64,000 nt of DNA from Siphonodentalium dalli (lineage: Eukaryota; Mollusca; Scaphopoda; Gadilida; Siphonodentaliidae): positions 55,921,949 to 55,985,948 of the forward strand of contig CP136065.1 in NCBI GenBank assembly GCA_032622095.1, in the 5' to 3' direction. Shown here in pieces: positions 37,363 through 48,062 of this stretch (the stretch's first letter is position 1; each line of letters begins with the position of its first letter). The translations under genes and the position numbers were made by a program. The notes beneath the pieces are model-generated. The model was not told the DNA's origin. It saw only the letters and a list, made by a program, of their open reading frames with translations, and did not search any database.

Positions 37363-38280
37363 TCTCCTCGGAAAGAAAAGCATGCAGAATAGTATGTAGA
37401 AGGAGCCTATGGCAAGAGGCTTGACTTCCATAAGCATGTTGATTTTGTTGATGGTTGTAATAGCCCAGGTGCCTTTTATGAGTAGCACTTGTTGAGTATC
37501 ATCTCCTAAAGTAAAACAGGTGGATTACTTTCATGTTTGATTTAGAGATTAGCAGCTATCCAAATCAGTTGACTGTAGTATGTACATGTTTCCCTTAATG
37601 CTTCTGTGTAGGGTTCCACAAAGTAATGGCCTGTTTGATGTTATTCTGTTAATTTTTCTGATTAACCCAAGTGTTTAATCCCATCCATTTCCTCTTTGAT
37701 GTGTGTTATATAGTTATTTGCCAGACAGCATAAGCAGTGGTTGATTTGCTTTGCTCCTAGTCTTTGGGACTAAACACATGGTTACATCATTGCGTTGAAT
37801 ACTGTTTCACTATTGGAGTGGGTCCCACTTCAAGGTTATGGGGCTATGTGGGTTCATAAGCATATGAGGGTGCTTAACTGGTTTAATTTTGGCATGAGAC
37901 ACCCACTGCCTTGGTACGAAAGTCTTCAAAATCCTGCACATAATAAAGACACCTGTCTTTATTTCCCAAGTGAAAGAATCTCTAAGTTTAAATAGGCTTC
38001 TTCAAAATGCATAATATGAAATTAAAGAAATTGATATATTTACGATAACAAGTTTATATAATACTAGCTGATGTGCCGGGCTATTTAGGGATTTCTTTGT
38101 GATCGCCTCTGTCTGAGCAGAATATACAGCGCCTGGACTTGTTTGTGGACATTGCAAAATTGAGTCTGATGGGAATACAGAAACATGCCTGTATGAGCGT
38201 ATGTCAGCGAGGTCAAGGACATGGTCACACGTGAAATTGAACCCGCATATTGTTCCTGGGAACAAAGTAGGCCTACATAC

Positions 38281-38335
38281 CAAATTTGAGTCTATGTACA
38301 TACATGTACATAGATACATACACACATACACAGAG
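38281..38335. repeat. TACA-type microsatellite
   Basis: A short imperfect run of TACATACATG and CATACACA units. Confidence 0.7.
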
Positions 38336-38753
38336 AAGTTCCAAACTATAAAATAGATTCACTTGACTCCCATTAATTCATATGTAAGAATGTACTGCTA
38401 ATAAATTCAACAGACAGCATTAAGTTGTAGGTTGAACTTAATACTCGAGTTGAATATTCTTAAGAAAGAATCTTTAATGAAGTTAGGTTTTCACCTTTCT
38501 TTATCATTGTTCCATTCCTCTCTTCGTACTTTGTTCACCTATTACATCATCGCCTCATTGTTAAACTTTGGGAAACTTTCGTTCAACAAAATTTAGTATT
38601 TTATTTGTATATTCAGATTTATTCGTTAGTTTATTTATTGCGAATTACCAGCAGCTGTCCATTGGGAAACTTTAGTTTAGTATTTTATTCATATATTCAT
38701 ATTTATTGCGAATTGCCAGCAACATTTATTTACAGCTGGCATGGGGTGAAGTA

Positions 38754-38967
38754 CAGTAATGCCCTAAATAATCGACTCCTTATCCACAGCAGAATTAATT
38801 GGTAATTTTTCAGGATTTAGTCGGAAATATGGCTTGTTGCCATTCATCGGAAACCTCTCACTGAGAGCTTTCCTATGAATGGCAACAAGCCATATTTCCG
38901 GCTAAATCCTGAAAAATTACCCATAATTCTACTGTGGTTAAGGAGTCGATTATTTAGGGCATTACTG
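38754..38967. mobile_element. M1 MITE abutting exon 3
   Basis: A 214-bp near-perfect palindrome with TA at 38752-38753 and 38968-38969. It ends 37 bases before exon 3, so only CTGCTGTTGACC...TCTCATTTCAG remains between the hairpin and the exon to serve as branch point and polypyrimidine tract. The minus-strand open frame covering it is read-through of the palindrome. Confidence 0.9.
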
Positions 38968-39004
38968 TACTGCTGTTGACCATTGAGTATTGATCTCATT
39001 TCAG

Positions 39005-39115
39005 CGAGAATTGGAAGACAGAAGCTGCCACAGAAGACCATCGATAACTATATATACAAAACTCCTGCACGATCAAAGGCATCTACCAAACTTTTTAGGA
39101 ATCTCCACTCAAATG
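39005..39115 (+). CDS. MICU3: MICU3-like protein, exon 3
   Basis: The 111-nt exon between TCTCATTTCAG and GTAAGAC codes for residues 116-152 plus one base: PRIGRQKLPQKTIDNYIYKT, then a linker and KLFRNLHSN. It follows the SVTEESPR end of exon 2 without frame change, and its last base joins exon 4 to make Gly. In MICU proteins this region links the N-terminal domain to the first EF-hand lobe, and LFR.L...G is a conserved step. The last ~65 bases plus donor are the founder unit of the tandem array that follows. Confidence 0.88.
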
Positions 39116-39800
39116 GTAAGACTATATTAAAGTTATACAAAACACCATCATGAATAAAAGCATCTACCAAACTCTTCAGGAATCTCCACTCAAATGGTAA
39201 GACTATATTAAAGTTATACAAAACACCTGCATGATCAAAGGCATCTAGCAAACTCTTTAGGAATCTCCATTCACATGGTAAGACTATAAAACTTTATTAA
39301 AGTTATACAAAACACCATCATGATCAAAGGCATCTACCAAACTCTTCAGGAATCTCCACTCACGTGGTAAGACTATATTAAAGTTATACAAAACACCATC
39401 ACGATCAAAGGCGTCTAGCAAACTCTTTAGGAATCTCCATTCACATGGTGAGACTATAAGACTTTATTAAAGTTATACAAAACACCATCACAATCAAAGG
39501 CATCTACCAAACTCTTTAGGAATCTCCACTCACATGGTGAGACTATAAGATTATATTTAAAGTTATACAAAACACCAGCACGATCAAAGGCATCTAACAA
39601 ACTCTTTAGGAATCTCCAATCACATGGTGAGACTATAAGGCTATATTAAAGTTATACAAAACATAAGACTATATTAAAGTTATACAAAACACCATCACAA
39701 TCAAAGGCAACAACCAAACTCTTCAGGAATCTGCACTCAACATGGTGAGACTATATTAAAGTTATACAAAACATAAGACTGTATTAAAGTTATGTTAAAG
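39047..39800 (+). repeat. Tandem array of the exon 3 tail with its splice donor
   Basis: A unit of 81-90 bp comprises TATACAAAACACCATCA, GATCAAAGGCATCTACCAAA, CTCTTTAGGAATCTCCACTC, ATG and then GTAAGAC or GTGAGAC plus TATATTAAAGT. The exon is unit 1. Seven further units keep the donor (the last near 39740), and two shortened units carry only ACAAAACATAAGACT. No unit has its own acceptor AG with a pyrimidine tract. Read-through from exon 3 into unit 2 meets a TGA after 13 codons, so longer exons would truncate the protein. Confidence 0.9.
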
Positions 39801-40521
39801 ATCGCCTGGATATTTTTACCTCTTGCTGGAAGCTGGAAAAAATGTCTAGAAATGGCCTTTGATAGTTTTGAGTTTCAAAATGAGGGTGGGCCTTGTAAAA
39901 TCTTAAAATTTGTCCTGCAATTGCTGTGCTGTAAGAACGGTGAGTAGAGTATATTATATCATTGTTTATTGGAATCTTTATCTTGGAAGTTCGTTTTCTG
40001 TACTTTTAATGTCACTGTTATCAGAACAGGTCATCAGACTGAAAGGTCATGAACAGGAGAGGAAAAACATCTTTGTTTAGATGATATAACGTGACTTGTC
40101 AGCATAGAATGTTATCACCTGTGATCTCAAGGATTCATCCAGTCTGTAGGGTAGGGAACTGGAGCAGAGTATATTACAAAACTGATATCATTTCCTATAG
40201 ATCCTACTGATTACTGCTAATATTAAGGTGGTGCTGAGTGATGAATGTTTTCAGACTTTCACTGGTATTCAGATTCTCTTGATTTGGGTACACCCCTTAC
40301 CTGGTGGTTTGACCTGACATGCGAACATTTTGAAATTTCACATCAACAGAAGTAATTTATTTGCTTCTGGGGGCTCAATTCCTGCTTCTGCGCAAATTTA
40401 AGAAATTTAACATTTATTTTCATTTACTTGAAGAAAGCGTGCCTTCGTCAGTGCTATTAATTTGAGCACAATTATATATTTTGGGCACAACCTTTTCCAG
40501 CTTGAATTTGTTGGAATTTAA

Positions 40522-40890
40522 CCCTTTCATGACGGGAGCTTCACTGGTGCAGCATGGAACATTCTGTGCCAGTGCAATCTCTTATATATGTGAGTCTCCC
40601 ATAGGGAGCCTCGTTTAGAGTAATGCCCTAAATAATCAATTCCTTAATTATATTTCCGACTAAATCCTGAAAAGTTACCCATCATTTTTCTGTGGTTAAG
40701 GAGTCGATTATTTAGGGCATTACTGTATATAAGAGAATACATTGGCCTTACAATATTTACATTGACCTTGTAAGCCAGTGCATTCTCTTACATGCATGTG
40801 AGGCTCCCTATGGGAGACTGTCATATATAAGAGAATGCACTGGCACAGGATATTTAATGCTGCACCAACACAGTTCCCATCATGAAAGGG
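40522..40890. mobile_element. PB2 MITE copy containing a nested M1
   Basis: TTAA at 40518-40521; the right side has TTAT. Ends are CCCTTTCATGACGGGAGC and the inverse of CCCTTTCATGATGGGAAC. The two hairpins use TCTCCCATAGGGAGCCTC in place of the PB1 loop GTCGACC. An M1 element sits within the first hairpin. Confidence 0.85.
40618..40725. mobile_element. Nested, internally deleted M1
   Basis: TA at 40616-40617 and 40726-40727. At 108 bp, about half of M1 is lost from the left arm and loop. Removing it joins GAGCCTCGTTTA to TATAAGAGAAT and restores the PB2 hairpin arm. Confidence 0.8.
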
Positions 40891-41846
40891 TTATATGCCT
40901 GCTTTCAGTAATCTCAGTTCCTCTTAGATTTGACGCCACTGATTTAAATTTATTGAGAATTTGTTATTGGATACATGGACTCGTAACACGGTTGTGTCAT
41001 ACCATCAATCAAACAATAATGAGCAGTGTTGCAGTGAGACATTAATAAACACGTAACAGAATCATTGCATAGATACCATTGCCTTTGTCAACAAGTTCAT
41101 TGTGTTTTGTCATTTATAGTAAACTGGATATCTTTCCTCAACTATTGAATATCTAAGGGAGATAACTCATGAGTCAAAATTAGATTACATGTTTTTAATG
41201 ATAAAATGATTACCTTCTGAAAACTGAGTCAAATAAAAATGTAACTTAATTCTTATGGAAACACAAAAACTAAGGGTTGATATTCTTATCTTGTAAAGTT
41301 ATTGGTTAATTAGTCCAAGTAATTGTTTCCTTGAAAACCGGAATGGGTCATTTTGAAAGATTTAGTTATTGAACAATGTGCCATGACTATCGGGTGCTAG
41401 AATGGGACATCTCTAAGTCACATATTATGAAAGGATCAGTTTAACAGGGGTGACTTTTCCCACAGGAGTCAGGCAAGGGGACCTGGACCCCATGTGCATG
41501 CCACCCCCACCCTGCTCCGCTCCACTGCCCCTGATTAGTTAATTAATGGTGTTTTCTCTTGTTTTCTTGGAGAATTATATTCTCATATCCTTAACATCTC
41601 AATGCCACCTTAAAGAATAGGTGAGATAGACACAGTGATAATGTCAAGCCTCAAGCGTCTGAGAAAAATATTTCCTCTTGTTTATAGTAGCATTGTAAGC
41701 ATGGTACAAAGCGCTTGTTGACAGATGAAATAGGCCTGTCTATATATTATGATGAATTATGATGAAGACCATCTTTAAATGTAGAATTGTGGAGATAATC
41801 TAGCTGAGATATCAATGGTAACAGAGTTACTACTACCAGACCACTT

Positions 41847-42270
41847 AGCCTAGAGTGTGTCTCACATTTGCAGACTGAGGTCCACAGAGGGCAAATTTAG
41901 TTATGCTATCCCACAAGGTGGACTAGCATCACCAAATTCACCCTCCATGAACTTCATTCTGCTCTGGCCTCAACTGCTGTGGGAGACTTAGGATCAGAAT
42001 GAAGTTCCCTAGTTGAATTTGGTGATGTTCACCCATTAGTCATAGTCACACCGATTATGCATTTTATCTTCTTCAAATTAGGGGATATAGAAACTGAACA
42101 GAAATGAAAAAGTAACTAAAAACAATGTTAATTTGAGACTATAACTACTTCCCAGAAGATGAGGATTAGAAGAATGATGTCCCATCAGGGTGATGCTAGG
42201 CCACTGTGTGGGGGTGGGTAGCATAACTAAATTCACCCTCTGGGTGACCTCAGTACTATATCCGGGCTTG
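41847..42270. mobile_element. H1 MITE, long form, eroded
   Basis: AGTGTGTCTCACATTTGCAG starts and TATATCCGGGCTTG ends the copy. Both palindromes are degraded at several places, so it is older than the 51-52 kb copies. Confidence 0.7.
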
Positions 42271-43437
42271 CAGACCACCTGTTTTCCATTACCTAGTGGA
42301 TCTATCATGGCCATGTGAGTGTCTTTCTACCTAAGAGCATAGGATAGAGACCTCCAAGCACAGTGTATCAGTCAGTCTCTTTCAAAAGTCTACGAAAATC
42401 CTGTATCTGATGTACATGTATGTCTCTAGAATTCTCTATTAAAATTTTGTTATGTTTTGAAGGGATTCCCTCCATTTCATTGGAGAGTGGCACAGACTAC
42501 ATGTATGCGCGATTTCATTGGTTTATGGCATAACAGATCACTTCACAGATCTGAGGTCAATGACGCATTGACAATTTTCCCATGCATTGTCAAACTAATT
42601 ATTGTTGGAAAACTGAATCCATAATTGAACAATGTTCATGACTGATTAATCTTTCGCATCTTGTTGTATTTATAACTATTTCTAAATACTGCGATTCTCA
42701 CAAACATTTACTGTGCCAGGCATTTAATCCATATTTGGAAACAATTTTGGGAAATGTTGAGAATGCCGTGTTGTCATAGAAATGAAATATAATGGACACC
42801 TCTAGAGACATACATCCATTAGGATATTTGTGGGCTTTTCAAAGATACTGTGTTCCAGTAGCTCATACCTGTTTGAATGTCTCTCTGAATATTGTGCCTT
42901 GCTAAACTGTTCTTGAGAGTTTATTTAGTGTATTCATTCAAGTTTCTTGCATAGTGTTTTTAGACTCATGAATGAATACTTTGTTGTATGATGTCCATGA
43001 AAATGTTCTGAACTTAAGCATATATCTATTTACAAGTGTTAGGGTCTGAAATAGCTGATACAATTCTCGATACATCTGTAAGTGGTGTCTGTAGGTTTAT
43101 CACATTATAATGGAACACACGTTTTTATTCATTGGATGTTCATTAGCTTACTTAAAGTAGAGGTCATAGTTTGATAAGGTCATTATCCTGAGGCCGAAGA
43201 AAATTAAATCTTTGGCTGGTGTAAACATATTTATTTCCAATCCTCAAAAGGTACATATTACATAAATTCAAACAAAAAGCAATATAATAATATTCATAAA
43301 ATAAATTATTGGAAAGGGGATTAAACAACAAGCCCAAGGGCTTATGTGTTAAATTTGCTTCCCTTTTGTTACACACCCCCTGGCCCTTTGTAATAAGTGC
43401 AGATGGGCGGGGGTAAAGATGGGAAGGACATGACATA

Positions 43438-43650
43438 CAGTAATCCCCTAAATAATTGCCTCCTTAACCACAGCAGAATTATGGGTAACTTTTCAGGATT
43501 TAGTCGGAAATATGGCTTATTGGTATTTATCGGAAAGCTCTCCCTGAGAGCTTTCCGATGAATGGCAACAGGTCATATTTCCGACTAAATCCTGAAAAGT
43601 TACCCATAATTCTGCTGTGGTTAAGGAGGCGATTATTTAGGGCATTACTG
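43438..43650. mobile_element. M1 MITE
   Basis: 213 bp between TA at 43436-43437 and 43651-43652. The loop is AGCTCTCCCTGAGAGCT. A GA-rich low-complexity stretch (about 43660-43765) follows directly. Confidence 0.88.
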
Positions 43651-43659
43651 TATATTGAA

Positions 43660-43770
43660 GAGAGATTGTGTCGAGAGAGACCGAGGAATAGGGTGTGAGA
43701 GAGTGAGAAAGAGAGATAATGAGGAGAGAGATAGAGAAAGAGAGCAGAGGAAGAGAGGTGGGGAAAGCAC
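43660..43770. repeat. GA-rich low-complexity tract
   Basis: An imperfect run of GAGAGAGA and GAAAGAGAG units. The 64-codon frame here is a by-product. Confidence 0.8.
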
Positions 43771-43982
43771 CAGAGTTGTAATTCTGCAGAATATTCATGC
43801 ACCAGACGCAGTGGGATGGGGAATCTTCCTTAAATATATCAGCATTTAATACATAAATTTATAGTGAGTCTATTAGTGTAGACAGTAACTATTTGAATTT
43901 AGGTTCTTTAGTTGCGCGATGGTATATGTATTTTGAGAGGCAACTTTTTTTCTTTTCTGCAATTATGCCTAACCTGTCAGAT

Positions 43983-44734
43983 TAGATCATGCCATGAATC
44001 TCTACTCCAACTACGCCCTTAGAGATCATACAAAACCTCGGAACTTTTTGATGTAGTGACAGAGAAGTTTATAACATTGAAAAAACTGTGCAGGTAATAT
44101 ATTTCTTAGTTAACCCTTTACCCAACAAACCGGCCAAAACCGGCCAAATAAAGCTTCAACAGCCTAAAATATCTTCGGTCTGTCTCAATAGAACCATACA
44201 AATATGGATATCATTGGAACCGGCTCCTTGACCACATTGTGATGGTTACAGTTATGCCCTGTGCCAATGCATTCTCTTATATATGCGAGTCGACCATAGG
44301 TCACCTCGCATATATAAGAGAATGCATTGGCCTAAAAAAACACTTTTGACCATTTTTTCTTACATTCTTTAACAATTTTATAATTTTTAATGTGTTAAGC
44401 CAATGCATTCTCTTATATATGCGAGGCGACCTATGGTCGACTCGCATATATAAGAGAATGCATTGGCACAGGGCCCTTCTGTTGGGTAAAGGGTTAATGC
44501 CTGTTCCTTAATAATGTAGTTCACTGTAAGTGAAGGTCCCAACTCGTAATAGCACGATTTAAGTGACTTTGTGAATGAGTTTGCTTTGCATCGCTTACAA
44601 TATGGAATTTCTCCCATGTAATCAATTCAATATTTATTGTGATATCGGCTCAAAAAAGTCACCAAAAAGCATGTAATCATGAGTTCCCAATTTTTGTACT
44701 TTTGCAATATGATCTCTACGGGCGTAAATGGCAT
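43983..44734. mobile_element. Foldback family B, interrupted copy
   Basis: The left end TAGATCATGCCATGAATC and inner blocks match 53039-53525. PB1 copy 3 splits the left arm at 44110, and the right end is cut off by an H1 element at about 44732. Inner marks include 'TTCACTGTAAGTGAAGGTCC' and 'ATATGATCTCTACGGGCG'. Confidence 0.75.
44114..44493 (-). mobile_element. PB1 MITE copy 3, nested in family B
   Basis: TTAA at 44110-44113 and 44494-44497. The 380-bp copy has a slightly shortened spacer. The host sequence on either side (ATATATTTCTTAG and CCTTAATAATGTA) is continuous in the uninterrupted relative at 53.1-53.2 kb. Confidence 0.9.
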
Positions 44735-45311
44735 GAGTTTAGTGTGCCTGTCATTTGCAGAATGAGGTCCCCAGAGGTTGAATTTAGTGTCGGTATCACG
44801 CATAGTGGGCTAGCATTACTAAATTCACCCTCTGGGGACCTCATTCTGCTTAGGCCCCATCTTCTCTGGAAAGTTTCTTTATTATCAAATTTCTATAGAA
44901 ACTTCTTTTATAGATACTATTTCCTTTTTAGTTTACTTAGTAGTTTCTCTATATCCCCAAATTGGCAGAGGACACATTGCATAATCGAGGTTCCCAATGG
45001 GTGTACACCACAATATTCACCATTTGGGAACTTCAATTTGAGTTTATGTTTTCCATAGCAGATGAGGTCATGCGGAATGAGGTCCTCAGAGGGTGAATTT
45101 CTGGGAAGTTTCTATAATCCTCTAATTTTCAGAAGATAAATTACATAATCAACGTGACTAATAGGTGAACATCACTAACTTCAACTAGGGAACAAAGAGT
45201 GTGAATTTGGTGATGCTAGCCTGCTAAGTGGGGTAGTGTTACAAACTTCACCCTCTGGGGACCTCATTCTGCAAATTTCAGACACGCTAAATTCAGGCAT
45301 GCTGGGAACTC
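44732..45311. mobile_element. H1 MITE, long form
   Basis: CATGAGTTTAGTGTGCCTG begins and the inverse of CATGCCTGAATTTAGCGTG ends the copy. It is longer than its relatives because the spacer carries an extra partial duplication (a second TTTCTATAATCCTCTAAT block near 45110). Confidence 0.75.
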
Positions 45312-45440
45312 CATGGAATGAAACAATACCATGTGAAACAGTTTGAACACCTATCTTTGACCACAATTAAAAGTATCTTTGTTTTCCCATCTCCCTACCC
45401 TACGCTGAAGAGTGATAGGATTACCGGGTATATTATTCAG

Positions 45441-46065
45441 CCTCGCATATATAAGAGAATGCATTGACCTAACGATTTTTCTTACATTCTTTTACAATTT
45501 TTTATCATATATTCTTACATTCTTTAACAATTTTTATCATTTTTTATCATTATTTCTTACATTCTTTAACAATTTTCTTATTTAAAACAAAATGTTCTTA
45601 CATTCTTTAACAATTATGAAAAAAAATATACAAACCTTCCCTGTGCTATATAATGAACTGACAAACCTTCCATGTGCTATATAATGAACTGACAAACCTT
45701 CCCTGTGCTATATAATGAACTGACAAACCTTCCCTGTGCTATATAATGAACTGACAAACCTTCACAGGGAAGGTTTGTCAGTTGATTATATAGCACAGGG
45801 ATGGTTTGTCAGTTCATTATATAGCACAGGGAAGGTTTGTCAGTTCATTATATAGCACATGGAAGGTTTGTATATTTTTTTTCATAATTGTTAAAGAATG
45901 TAAGAACATTTTTTTTTAAATAAGAAAATTGTTAAAGAATGTAAGAAATAATGATAAAAATTGTTAAAGAATGTAAGAATATATGATACGGCCGACTCGC
46001 ATATATAAGAGAATGCATTGGCATAGGTTTTTGCAAAAATTCAGGAAGCTCTAGTTATGAAAGGG
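45441..46065. mobile_element. PB2-like foldback with facing 31-bp arrays
   Basis: The outer hairpin arms (CCTCGCATATATAAGAGAAT) and repeated TTCTTACATTCTTTAACAAT spacers mirror each other. Inside, four units of about 31 bp (CAAACCTTCCCTGTGCTATA plus TAATGAACTGA) start at 45631, 45662, 45693 and 45724; after a turn near 45765 the same unit runs inversely to about 45871. The right end has TTCAGGAAGCTC and TTATGAAAGGG of PB2, followed by TCAA. The left CCCTTT end is missing. Confidence 0.85.
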
Positions 46066-46596
46066 TCAAGTATCAGAAAAGAGTTTTCAAATAGTTTGAT
46101 GATATTCTTTATGTTCGTATCATCTGTAACTGCAATAAAAAATATTTCTCTGAGATCTGCCAATAAAGTTTTGAGAAGGATAGATTTTTTGGGGTAGGTA
46201 AAAGGAACCTCGCATATTTTTTTTATAGCCTCAGTTATCTTATTTTTCATTTAAAACCTTGCAATTCCTGCATTTGATAAACCTTTTAGCTGCTTGTGTC
46301 TGAGTTATCCGATATCTTGTTTCTGGGTGGTGCTAATGATGGACATTAATTTGCATGATGCAGAGTCCATAAATTAATTCCTACATTGCCTATCTCACTT
46401 CTGTCAGGGAAGACATTTATATATGCACTTTGCTCTGTGTAGGTGGTGGCTGTCTAATGCCTATCATCATCCTACAGAATCCACCAGTTTGTGCATTGAG
46501 GTGGCCATTGAAATGGCGATAATGTAATAGACTAATGTGTTGTGTGGGTGTTGAATCCCCGATAGCATAGCAATTTGATACAGAGCAAAAGAAGAA

Positions 46597-47402
46597 GCAG
46601 TCATTGTGAAAGCCAGACATGTCTATTCAAGGAATGTAGTAGATCCACATTTGCTACCCTTAGCACTTTCTTGACCATAATGGCCATGTTGTTTCTTGAG
46701 CAAAACTCCCGAAGATGGCAGAAAATAAATGACTGTTCTATAAAAGTGAATGTAAGCAGTCAGTGTGACTAAAGCCAGACCCGTCTATTCAAGGAATGTA
46801 GTAGATCCACATTTGCTACCCTTAGCACTTTCTTGACCATAATGGCCATGTTGTTTCTTGAGCAAAACTCCTGAAGATGGCAGAAAATAAATGACTGTTC
46901 TATAAAAGTGAATGTAAGCAGTCAGTGTGACTAAAGCCAGACCCGTCTATTCAAGGAATGTAGTAGATCCACATTTGCTACCCTTAGCACTTTCTTGACC
47001 ATAATGGCCATGTTGTTTCTTGAGCAAAACTCCTGAAGATGGCAGAAAATAAATGACTGTTCTATAAAAGTGAATGTAAGCAGTCAGTGTGACTAAAGCC
47101 AGACCCGTCTATTCAAGGAATGTAGTAGATCCACATTTGCTACCCTTAGCACTTTCTTGACCATAATGGCCATGTTGTTTCTTGAGCAAAACTCCTGAAG
47201 ATGGCAGAAAATAAATGACTGTTCTATAAAAGTGAATGTAAGCAGTCAGTGTGACTAAAGCCAGACCCGTCTATTCAAGGAATGTAGTAGATCCACATTT
47301 GCTACCCTTAACACTTTCGTGACCATAATGGCCATGTTGTTTCTTTACCAAAACTCCTGAGGATGGCTGAAAATAAATGGCTGTTCTGTAAAAGTAAATG
47401 TC
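46597..47402. repeat. Tandem array, 162-bp unit, five copies
   Basis: Units start with GCAGTCAGTGTGACTAAAGC at 46756, 46918, 47080 and 47242; the first (46597) is 159 bp and has GCAGTCATTGTGAAAGC. The middle three are virtually identical; the first and last are diverged, as expected for expansion from the interior. Short open frames occur but have no conserved product. Confidence 0.92.
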
Positions 47403-47690
47403 ACCTACTAGTGGGAACCTGTGGGAGATCAAATATCCGAGTTTGCAATTGCAAAGGTGTTTGATCACTATCCAGCCTTATACATGTAGGAAAATTATTC
47501 CCTGAGAGTTTCCACCATTTCCTAATACTTACATGGCCTGTCTCTGTTACATTAATTCCTGCTTGGTGATTGGTCAACTGCCAATTGGATCACCCATTTC
47601 ATATCCCAATAAAACAGACTCCTAACACGAGCACAACGTCACAAATTGTTGACTGATAATAACTAAAATAATAACTGAGCAGGCTTTTAA

Positions 47691-48062
47691 CCCTTTACCC
47701 AACAGAAGGGCCCTGTGCCAATGCATTCTCTTATATATGCGAGTCGACCATAGGTCGCCTCGCATATATAAGAGAATGCATTGGCTTAACACATTAAAAA
47801 TTATAAAATTGTTAAAGAATGTAAGAAAAAATGGTAAAAAGAGATTTTTTTTAAGCCAATGCATTCTCTTATATATGCGAGGCGACCTATGGTCGATTCA
47901 CATATATAAGAGAATGCATTGGCACAGGGCATAACTGTAACTATCACAATGTGGTCAAGGAGCCGGTTCCAATGATATCCATATTTGTATGATTCTATTG
48001 AGACAGACCGAAGATATTTTAGGCTGTTGAAGCTTTATTTGGCCGGTTTGTTGGGTAAAGGG
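47691..48062 (+). mobile_element. PB1 MITE copy 4
   Basis: TTAA at 47687-47690 and 48063-48066. 372 bp; one of the doubled GGCCGGTTTT motifs is deleted and the hairpin loop of arm 2 has GATTCACA. Confidence 0.9.

Larger units (their letters stand above)
27987..39004 (+). other. MICU intron 2 (about 11.0 kb)
   Basis: GTGAGT to TTTCAG. It holds a PB1 copy just 98 bases into the intron, a hAT-like MITE, H1 copies, a LINE remnant on the opposite strand and an M1 hairpin at its very end. The long stretch 29.54-33.59 kb shows nothing recognisable apart from a 100-codon frame at 31236-31538 without any known motif; 35.64-36.2 and 37.19-38.75 kb are likewise blank. Confidence 0.8.

Noticed and set aside
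38844-39041. Minus-strand frame covering the M1 palindrome and exon 3
   Set aside because: Read-through of an inverted repeat plus the complement of a real exon. Similar frames at 17764, 43527 and 56639 are also M1 read-through.
39048-39251. Minus-strand open frame of 67 codons with an internal repeat
   Set aside because: It is the reverse strand of the exon 3 tandem array; the repeated peptide simply reflects the repeat unit.
46597-47402. Regular repeats considered as a CRISPR array
   Set aside because: Units are contiguous 162-bp tandem copies without unique spacers, and the context is a eukaryotic intron.
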